From positions 1-5,461 of the forward strand of contig CANKNL010000205.1 in NCBI GenBank assembly GCA_947483345.1: DNA of 5,461 nt, read 5' to 3'. Both the position numbers and the translations under genes were made by a program. The stretch's first letter is position 1; each line of letters opens with the position of its first letter. Source of the stretch: Chitinophagaceae bacterium (GTDB lineage: Bacteria > Bacteroidota > Bacteroidia > Chitinophagales > Chitinophagaceae). Positions 1-4,828 of the stretch are shown piece after piece. The notes beneath the pieces were generated by a model. The model worked only from the letters and a program-made list of their open reading frames with translations. It ran no database searches and was not told the origin of the DNA.

Positions 1-207
1 ACCCTAATTAAAAAAGGGGATCAAGTAAAAGCTGATCAGTTGATCGGTTATGCCACATTTGATCTGGATGGATATAAACCAAGTATAGAACTCTACATGT
101 CGAATGCCGAAAAAAACATCCAGCTTAACCCGGGAGATTTTATTAAACGACAGGATAAAAAACTTACCGATCATTCCATCGAACTTAATTTACAGGAACC
201 TGATTAA
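1..207 (+). CDS. C-terminal fragment of a probable M23/LytM-like domain protein (5' truncated by window edge)
   Basis: An open frame runs from base 1 to a TAA at 205-207 and gives the last 68 residues of a protein that begins outside the window. Residues 4-18 (KKGDQVKADQLIGYA) match the 'G-x-V-x-x-G-x-x-I-G-Y' strand of LytM/M23 peptidase domains. Residues 28-46 (a strand, then 'IQLNPGDFI') resemble the closing strand and the 'xNP-x-x-(W/F)(L/I)' end of M23 and EnvC-like domains. The stretch where active enzymes carry the zinc-binding HxH reads DGYKPSIELYM and has no histidine, so if the family is right this copy is probably catalytically inactive, like the amidase activators EnvC and NlpD. 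A biotin/lipoyl-type hairpin is the main alternative, since it shares the 'KKGDxVKxxQ' turn. The reading frame is secure; the family is tentative. It is the only + strand gene and converges on the minus-strand block. Confidence 0.6.
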   Translation, partial: TLIKKGDQVKADQLIGYATFDLDGYKPSIELYMSNAEKNIQLNPGDFIKRQDKKLTDHSIELNLQEPD

Positions 208-227
208 AAACCCCCTTCAGCAGGGGG
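205..227 (-). terminator. Intrinsic terminator of the peroxiredoxin-like gene, between convergent genes
   Basis: On the minus strand a 6-bp perfect G/C-rich stem (CCCCCT/AGGGGG, 211-216 with 222-227) closes a 5-base loop and runs straight into TTTTTA (205-210). It lies 24 bases past the stop codon of the peroxiredoxin-like gene. The same hairpin faces the + strand gene ending at 207, but there it is followed by CATTAATTC with no T run, so it should work mainly for the minus strand. The T run overlaps the + strand stop codon. Confidence 0.85.
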
Positions 228-251
228 CATTAATTCAGCTTTCTTAAATCT

Positions 252-857
252 TTAGCTTTTTCTTTTGATCGTACAACCTACGCTGCGGCTTTCTTTTATC
301 GTAATGTCCTTGCCCGCAACCAGTTCATTAATGGCTTCCTGTAAATGTACACGGGTGATGGCACTGGCATCAGCCGGACTGTTATCAATAGCACCGTGAT
401 ATACCAGTTTTAAATTTTTATCAAATAAAAAACATTCCGGTGTGCGGTTGGCACCAAAGGCATCGGCGACTTCATTATTCGGGTCAACCACATAATGCCA
501 TTTATATTTTTGTTCTTTGGCATAAGCCTGCATGGCACTGTAACTATCATCATCTTTACGCTGGGCTTCATTGCTGTTTAAAATGATAACACCGATATTG
601 TTTTTAATGGCGTAATTATTAATAGCCATCGTGCGGTCCTGGTTTTTAATTACATAGGGACAGGTGTTACAGCTGAACATCACCAATAAGCCGTTATCTT
701 TTTTGGTCTCTTGCATACTCACTTCTTTGCCCGAAATATCCAGCATTTTAACATCAGCCTTTGGCATGCTGCTTCCAATTTTAAGCGGATCGCCTGTTGC
801 AAAACCAAGGGCAGTCAGAGAACCCAAAATGATTAAACCCAAAAATATTTTTTTCAT
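252..857 (-). CDS. Exported peroxiredoxin-like / thioredoxin-fold protein (PRX_like1 type)
   Basis: This gene encodes a 201-residue protein with an N-terminal signal peptide (MKKIFLGLIILGSLTALGFA, residues 1-20), so it probably acts in the periplasm, perhaps membrane-tethered if the peptide is not cleaved. The rest is an AhpC/TSA-type thioredoxin fold: FSCNTCPYV at 61-69 holds the CxxC pair (C63, C66), TP at 139-140 is the conserved cis-proline loop, and LVYHGAIDNS (151-160) with the terminal GCTIK (C195) are typical of the 'peroxiredoxin-like 1' group. Its substrate is unknown; a thiol oxidoreductase or peroxide-linked role is inferred from the family. I chose the ATG at 855-857 because it gives a clean signal peptide. 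An in-frame ATG at 906-908 would add 17 unusual residues but overlaps the stop of the upstream BrkB-family gene as ATGA. The gene is the last of the minus-strand block and is followed by an intrinsic terminator. Family assignment is firm, start less so. Confidence 0.88.
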   Translation of the reverse strand: MKKIFLGLIILGSLTALGFATGDPLKIGSSMPKADVKMLDISGKEVSMQETKKDNGLLVMFSCNTCPYVIKNQDRTMAINNYAIKNNIGVIILNSNEAQRKDDDSYSAMQAYAKEQKYKWHYVVDPNNEVADAFGANRTPECFLFDKNLKLVYHGAIDNSPADASAITRVHLQEAINELVAGKDITIKESRSVGCTIKRKS

Positions 858-868
858 ATGTTTTATTT

Positions 869-900
869 TAAAATTAATCGATCCGTTACAGACTTGTAAA
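869..900 (-). promoter_or_regulatory. Weak candidate Bacteroidota-type promoter before the peroxiredoxin-like gene
   Basis: On the minus strand TTTA (900-897) is followed after 20 bases by TAATTTTA (876-869). The Bacteroidota housekeeping consensus is TTTG, 19-21 bases, TAnnTTTG, so each box differs only in its final base. A start a few bases further on would leave a leader of roughly 10 bases before the ATG at 857. In AT-rich DNA such matches arise easily, so this is only a candidate. If real, it would favour the ATG at 857 over the one at 908. Confidence 0.2.
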
Positions 901-904
901 CCAC

Positions 905-1879
905 TCATGTAGTTTTTTGTTCAGTACCTAATCGTTTTTCTTTAGCCTCTCGCTTTTCGGCAATCGATCTCAGCGATTTAATGCTCACATTCAGCTCAAA
1001 CCCGATAAGTAATACCAATGAATTGATAAAGATCAGGGCCATTAAAACAATGATAGCTCCTATAGAGCCATACAGGGCATTGTATCTGCCAAAGGCATTA
1101 ACAAAAGTTGAAAAACCCAGTGAGGCAATAATACACAAAACGGTAGCCAGTATGGCACCCGGAGAAACCAGCTTCCATTTTTTATGTACAGCCGGGGCAT
1201 ATTTATATATAAATGCAATGGAATAAAAGACCAATGCAATGATCACGAGCCAGCGAACATAGGCAATCAGGTCTAACCAAAAAGCGCTTCGTAAACCCAG
1301 TAATTTTAAAACGGCACCCTGTGTAATGAGAATGACCAGGCAACCGAGAACCAGGCCAAAAATAAGTACGGTTAGCCTGATGGCAATCCACCGGTCGTGC
1401 AGACCTTTTCGTTTTGCAAAGCCAATATAATTTTTATTGAAGGAACGCATTAATCCCATCATGGCATTGCTTGCAAAAAAAAGTGCCAGTAATAAGCCAA
1501 ATGATAATAAGCCAAAAACCGGTGTGCGAAAAAAAGTTTGATCTATAAAATTGATGATCGTTTTATTATAGCCTTCAGCAGGGATAATATCTTTAATGAT
1601 GAGTGAAAGCTGTTTCATGATTTCCCTTTTTTTAATAAAAGGCAAATTGGGAATCAGTGTAAATAAAAATAAAAATGAGGGTGGTATGGCCATGATAAAA
1701 TTATAGGCTATGGCCGATGCCCGTTCTGTTAATCCAACTGTTTTAACCTGGCGATAAAAAAAACGAGCCACATCGTACAGGGGTACACTTTCAAAACCAG
1801 GCAAATACCAGTGCTTACTTTTATTTAAAATAAAAGTAACTGGCAAGCTGGTTAATATTAAGCGCTCTAATTTGGTCAT
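905..1879 (-). CDS. YihY/virulence factor BrkB family inner-membrane protein
   Basis: This gene encodes a 324-residue integral membrane protein of the YihY/BrkB family (once mislabelled ribonuclease BN), whose biochemical role is not settled. About six hydrophobic segments can be seen, near residues 57-77, 119-143, 166-190, 203-226, 238-262 and 272-297. Family signatures include RASAIAYNFIMAIPPS (53-68), where polar residues interrupt the first segment, SNAMMGLMRSFNKNY (137-151), YKYAPA (225-230) before the fifth segment, SPGAI (239-243), and YNALYGSIGA (266-275) leading into the last segment, which ends in GFELN. The C-terminal tail (302-324) is highly charged. Length is normal for the family. 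The ATG at 1877-1879 follows a 139-bp gap after mltG, and the TGA stop overlaps a possible ATG of the peroxiredoxin-like gene, so co-transcription with that gene is likely. Confidence 0.93.
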   Translation of the reverse strand: MTKLERLILTSLPVTFILNKSKHWYLPGFESVPLYDVARFFYRQVKTVGLTERASAIAYNFIMAIPPSFLFLFTLIPNLPFIKKREIMKQLSLIIKDIIPAEGYNKTIINFIDQTFFRTPVFGLLSFGLLLALFFASNAMMGLMRSFNKNYIGFAKRKGLHDRWIAIRLTVLIFGLVLGCLVILITQGAVLKLLGLRSAFWLDLIAYVRWLVIIALVFYSIAFIYKYAPAVHKKWKLVSPGAILATVLCIIASLGFSTFVNAFGRYNALYGSIGAIIVLMALIFINSLVLLIGFELNVSIKSLRSIAEKREAKEKRLGTEQKTT

Positions 1880-2018
1880 GGTATTTATGGCTGTTATTGC
1901 AAGATACTACATCATATTTTTAAAAATTTGAAGTTAGCCATATGGCATTTCAAAAACTAGCAGTGCCTGGTTATGCGTTAGAACATCATTAGCATCAGGT
2001 TCTTTTAAAGCTAACCTG
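1880..2018. other. Intergenic region between mltG and the BrkB-family gene, with small palindromes
   Basis: This 139-bp gap contains no convincing gene; the longest ATG-started frames I read are 14-16 codons. It holds a 6-bp inverted repeat with an 11-base loop (CAGGTT/AACCTG, 1996-2018) right after the mltG stop, a 10-bp perfect palindrome GCCATATGGC (1937-1946), and a 12-bp AT-only palindrome (1916-1927). None is followed by a T run on the minus strand, so no standard terminator is evident. I find no good match to the Bacteroidota promoter consensus ahead of the BrkB-family gene. Confidence 0.5.
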
Positions 2019-3044
2019 TTATTTTACAGCTTTAGCTTTCATCAAATCATCCAGTGCATCCTGGTATGCTTTTGCAAAAACCAGGTGCTCGGCATAGGAG
2101 GTTGCAAAATTAGAATAGCCGTTAAAATCGGGTTTCGCCACAAAATAAATATAATTGGTTTGTGGGGCATGTAATACCGCATCAATGGTTTTTATAGAGG
2201 GCGTGCAGATAGGGCCTGGCGGTAATCCCGCATTTTGATAGGTATTAAAAGGCGATGCATAGCTAAGGTGCCCGTGCAGTATACGGGTTAAAGTAAAGTT
2301 TTTTAATGCAAATTTTACAGTTGGATCGGCCTGTAATTTCATTCCAATGGCCATGCGGTTCATATAAACACTGGCAATTAATCCTTTATCTTCTTCCTTA
2401 TTGGTTTCTTCTTCTACAATACTAGCCATCGTGTACACCTGTTCGGGAGTAAGGTTCATGGCTTTTGCTTTTAACCGCCTGTCGGCATTCCAGAATTTTT
2501 CTTTTTCGTTGTATAGCTTATCTATAATTTTTTCGGCGGATGTGTTCCAGAAAATACGGTACGTATTTGGAATAACGGTGGTCATTACTGTATGGCTGTT
2601 AACCGCATAGGCCAGTAGTGTGTTTTGGTTAGTTAAAACAGCCATTACCGATGCAGAATCACACTCAAAATTGGCAGCGATTTTCTGTGCAAGGTCTTCT
2701 TTTAACCTTAATTTATTGATCACCAGATTTACCGGTGTTTGATTACCTGAACGCAGCATACGCAGCAAACTAAAAATACTGGTGCCCTTTTTTATCTGGT
2801 AACGGCCGGGTTTAATCTTTTCGGGATATTTTAATTGTTGGGATAGCAGGTTAAAGAAATAGGGGTTGTGGATTATTTTTTTATCAATCAGGGATTGGGT
2901 CACCTCTTTGTATGTAGAACCTGACCGGATATAAAAATAATTGCTTTCCGGAGCAGATAGGGTAGGACCAAAAACCTGCCAGGCGACATAGCCAAATGCT
3001 AAAGCTGTAAGTAAAAAGCCCCACCAAAATAGTTTCTTTTTCAT
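2019..3044 (-). CDS. mltG: Endolytic murein transglycosylase MltG (YceG family)
   Basis: MltG is an inner-membrane lytic transglycosylase that cuts nascent glycan strands in the periplasm and is thought to set their length. The 341-residue product starts with a short basic end and one membrane anchor (about 7-25), then a LysM-like region (about 35-100, including the IKPGRYQIKKGTS stretch), then the YceG catalytic domain. The catalytic glutamate lies in MASIVEEET (206-214), most likely E211 by alignment from memory with E218 of the E. coli enzyme. Other family marks are MNRMAIGMKLQADPTV (228-243), SPFNTYQNAGLPPGPI (264-279) and the terminal ATSYAEH (314-320). Length is normal. I use the ATG at 3042-3044; a TTG nine bases upstream would only add three residues. 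The gene follows a strong terminator by 17 bases, so it seems transcriptionally separated from secG, although no clear promoter is visible. Confidence 0.95.
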   Translation of the reverse strand: MKKKLFWWGFLLTALAFGYVAWQVFGPTLSAPESNYFYIRSGSTYKEVTQSLIDKKIIHNPYFFNLLSQQLKYPEKIKPGRYQIKKGTSIFSLLRMLRSGNQTPVNLVINKLRLKEDLAQKIAANFECDSASVMAVLTNQNTLLAYAVNSHTVMTTVIPNTYRIFWNTSAEKIIDKLYNEKEKFWNADRRLKAKAMNLTPEQVYTMASIVEEETNKEEDKGLIASVYMNRMAIGMKLQADPTVKFALKNFTLTRILHGHLSYASPFNTYQNAGLPPGPICTPSIKTIDAVLHAPQTNYIYFVAKPDFNGYSNFATSYAEHLVFAKAYQDALDDLMKAKAVK

Positions 3045-3061
3045 CGTGAACAAAGTAAATG

Positions 3062-3090
3062 AAAAAACCCCGTCGGATAACGACGGGGTT
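3062..3090 (-). terminator. Strong intrinsic terminator after secG
   Basis: On the minus strand a 10-bp perfect stem (AACCCCGTCG/CGACGGGGTT, 3081-3090 with 3066-3075) closes a 5-base loop and runs into a T tract (3062-3067; its first two T residues are also the end of the stem). It starts 19 bases after the secG stop codon and ends the sigma-54 regulator/lptE/secG operon. It finishes only 17 bases before the mltG start codon. On the + strand the hairpin is followed by CAAAAATATTTG, so it is not a good terminator that way. Confidence 0.93.
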
Positions 3091-3109
3091 CAAAAATATT
3101 TGTAAAAAA

Positions 3110-3457
3110 TTATTTGCCTTTATTGGTATCCATTACTGCTGGGGTAACTGTGTTAGCCGGGGTTGTTGCAGCAGGCGTTTTTGTAGAAACGCCATCAATT
3201 AAATCTTTATTGGGGGCAGCACCCGAACCGTTTTTTGGAATAAATGCCGGCGACAGCACACAAAGTATGCCAACGATAGCCGCAAATAACCAGGTTCCTT
3301 TTTCTAACACATCGGTGGTTTGTTTAACACCCATGATCTGGTTGCCAAAACCGCCAAAACTGCTGGATAAACCTCCTCCTTTTGGATTTTGAATCAATAC
3401 AATCAATCCTAATATCACTGAAGCAATAATCACTAAAATTCCAAATAAAATTAACAT
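3110..3457 (-). CDS. secG: Preprotein translocase subunit SecG
   Basis: SecG is the small auxiliary subunit of the SecYEG channel in the inner membrane, aiding SecA-driven export. The 115-residue product has two membrane segments (about 2-22 and 55-72) joined by the characteristic cytoplasmic loop: LIQNPKGGGLSSSFGG (21-36), then GVKQTTDVLEKGTWLFA (43-59), the part of SecG conserved across bacteria. Residues 73-115 form a Thr/Pro/Ala-rich tail without predicted structure, a common trait of SecG. The ATG at 3455-3457 is one base after the TAA of the upstream gene, so translation is probably coupled. It is the last gene of its operon and is followed by a strong terminator. From memory, groES-groEL often follow secG in other Bacteroidota; here mltG does, beyond the terminator. 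Confidence 0.95.
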   Translation of the reverse strand: MLILFGILVIIASVILGLIVLIQNPKGGGLSSSFGGFGNQIMGVKQTTDVLEKGTWLFAAIVGILCVLSPAFIPKNGSGAAPNKDLIDGVSTKTPAATTPANTVTPAVMDTNKGK

Positions 3458-3458
3458 G

Positions 3459-4238
3459 TTAGTTTCCTTTTAAGTTTTCTAATTTGGCTGCAAAGTAAGT
3501 GCTTTTAGCAGGATTGAGCAAACTTAATTTTTGATACACTTCACTGGCTTTTGCCAGTTTACCCTGTTTGGCAAATACCTCTGCCATAGATTCGGTTAAA
3601 ACCCCCGTATCGGTATTACTGGTTTCGGCAAGGGTTTGTATATTAATATCAGTTTTTTCAGTTATGTCAGCATCGGTTTCGGTATGTACTTTCTTCATGG
3701 TCTTTAGCCAATCGGTAAAACTCTTAAGTTGTTTACCCAGTTTATCTCCGGTTTGCACGTCTTCCGATAATTTAATGCCCTGAGAAGCAAAATAGTCAAC
3801 CATATGCATGGGTTCAAAAAGCAGACCTTCATCCATGGTTGATTTTTCGACCGGCATTTTTAATTCAATTTTCATCGGTTCAATTTCTTCTTCCATAGTC
3901 TCAGTGGCTTCAGTATCATCCGGTAAATCAGTTATATCTTCTAAAAGCGGTTCAGCTGTATTTGGCGATAAGGTAAAATCGGATTGTGGCGAAAGGGACT
4001 GCTGATGGATTTGTTGTAATTGAAAATTAAGCCAATGTGGATTATTGAAAAATATATTGGTTTTCAAGGCTTGTTTTTCAAAGGCGTCGGTATCTTCTTT
4101 GATATTCTGTAAAAGAAAAAAATGAGCGGGTGAAAAAAAGGGGTGCCTGTCTGTGATCGCTTTCAAAAAATCGGTATGTTGGCTATCCGAATGATTTCCG
4201 GAAAACAGGGATTCAAAAATGGCTTGCGTATTTTGCAT
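3459..4238 (-). CDS. Uncharacterised acidic protein with TPR-like C-terminus, between lptE and secG
   Basis: I do not recognise a named function for this 259-residue protein. It has no signal peptide or membrane segment, so it is probably cytoplasmic. Three parts can be seen: an N-terminal helical region (1-80), rich in Phe, His and Gln; a very acidic, probably disordered linker (about 93-120, with TETMEEEIEP at 112-121); and a more conserved-looking C-terminal half. That half holds FEPMHMVDYFASQGIKL (141-157), GKQLKSFTDWLKTMKK (168-183), and a final helical pair, ESMAEVFAKQGKLAKASEVY (216-235) followed by QKLSLLNPAKSTYFA (236-250), which has the pattern of one tetratricopeptide repeat. A similar protein occurs at this place in other Bacteroidota as far as I recall, usually annotated hypothetical or TPR. 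It starts 20 bp after lptE and ends one base before secG, so it is co-expressed with LPS-transport and Sec genes. A scaffolding role at the envelope is only inference. Confidence 0.85.
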   Translation of the reverse strand: MQNTQAIFESLFSGNHSDSQHTDFLKAITDRHPFFSPAHFFLLQNIKEDTDAFEKQALKTNIFFNNPHWLNFQLQQIHQQSLSPQSDFTLSPNTAEPLLEDITDLPDDTEATETMEEEIEPMKIELKMPVEKSTMDEGLLFEPMHMVDYFASQGIKLSEDVQTGDKLGKQLKSFTDWLKTMKKVHTETDADITEKTDINIQTLAETSNTDTGVLTESMAEVFAKQGKLAKASEVYQKLSLLNPAKSTYFAAKLENLKGN

Positions 4239-4258
4239 GGTACAAATCTATAAATGTA

Positions 4259-4828
4259 TTACCAGTTGGAAAAGATCTTATTAAAAATAGCATCAGTGAG
4301 ATTTTTAATGATCTCATCGCCTTTTTGATTTTCTACCTGCGACAGGCTCAGGTTGGCATCAAAGTCAACACTGTAGGTTACATCAGATTCCATATTTTTT
4401 TTCTCATCCAGTGTATTTTTAAACAGCAGATGAAAGGTAACCGTTAACCGGTTTAAGCTTGTATTATTGGCACTGATACCGGTAGTGCTGGTATAGTAGT
4501 TTGAAACAAAACCGCTGATATCATAATGTGCATCATCACTATTGGTTTGTTGAAGCCTGGTGGTGCCTATAATTTTTTGTTTTAGTTTTTCAGTTAACTG
4601 TGGGCTTAACTGGGGGTTCTTATAATCCGCTTTGTTCTCAAAATAATTAACCCTGAAGGTTTTTACTTCGGGTGCAAGGCTAACATCTTTAAATCCATAT
4701 TTGCAGGTTGCAAAATTAAATAGGGCAATCAGCAATAGGCCAATAGGCCATAGAAGGATTCGTTTCCCCTTTTTCTTTTTGGCAATCAGCACCTGCAAGC
4801 GGTTGGCGGCTTTATTCTTCAATATCAT
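4259..4828 (-). CDS. lptE: LptE-family LPS-assembly lipoprotein
   Basis: LptE is the outer-membrane lipoprotein that plugs and supports the LptD barrel during insertion of lipopolysaccharide. The 189-residue product has a basic N-terminus (KKKKGKR, 17-23), a hydrophobic stretch (24-40) and a cysteine at 42 in FNFATCKYGFKDVSL; the 'C-x-Y-x-F' turn just after the Cys is typical of Bacteroidota LptE. The mature part has the expected alternation of strands (TFRVNYFENKA at 57-67, YDISGFVSNYYTS at 102-114, LTVTFHLLFKN at 128-138) and a C-terminal helix (DEIIKNLTDAIFNKIFSNW, 171-189). The residues before the Cys (F-A-T) are a poor lipobox. The ATG at 4826-4828 overlaps the end of the sigma-54 regulator by 17 bp; in-frame TTG and GTG codons (residues 11 and 13) would give a shorter signal peptide and are real alternatives. 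Gene position in this operon supports the assignment. Confidence 0.87.
   Translation of the reverse strand: MILKNKAANRLQVLIAKKKKGKRILLWPIGLLLIALFNFATCKYGFKDVSLAPEVKTFRVNYFENKADYKNPQLSPQLTEKLKQKIIGTTRLQQTNSDDAHYDISGFVSNYYTSTTGISANNTSLNRLTVTFHLLFKNTLDEKKNMESDVTYSVDFDANLSLSQVENQKGDEIIKNLTDAIFNKIFSNW

Noticed and set aside
437..446. Ten-base repeat CCGGTGTGCG, seen again at 1519-1528
   Set aside because: Both copies lie inside coding sequence and encode the same Arg-Thr-Pro tripeptide on the minus strand; chance is sufficient explanation.
664..912. + strand open frame antisense to the peroxiredoxin-like gene
   Set aside because: It lies opposite a well-supported gene, its predicted product matches no known family, and its codons mirror the opposite strand; it is a shadow frame. 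The same applies to the other + strand frames at 981-1226, 2401-2610, 3114-3392, 3568-3783, 3808-4005 and 5090-5293.
1203..1391. Short minus-strand frame inside the BrkB-family gene, and a similar one at 2884-3093 over the start of mltG
   Set aside because: Both are out-of-frame reads of solid genes; the second also runs through the start of the secG terminator hairpin region. No sign of coding beyond being open.
1889..1993. Two tiny + strand ATG frames of 14 and 16 codons in the intergenic gap
   Set aside because: They are too short to judge, have no recognisable ribosome binding site or promoter, and frames of this size are expected by chance.
1996..2018. Hairpin CAGGTT/AACCTG as a terminator for mltG
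   Set aside because: The stem is only 6 bp with an 11-base loop and no T run follows on the minus strand, so it is not called as a terminator.
3042..3053. TTG at 3051-3053 as the start of mltG
   Set aside because: The ATG at 3042-3044 gives the usual short basic end (MKKK) before the membrane anchor, and the TTG adds only three residues with no better context.
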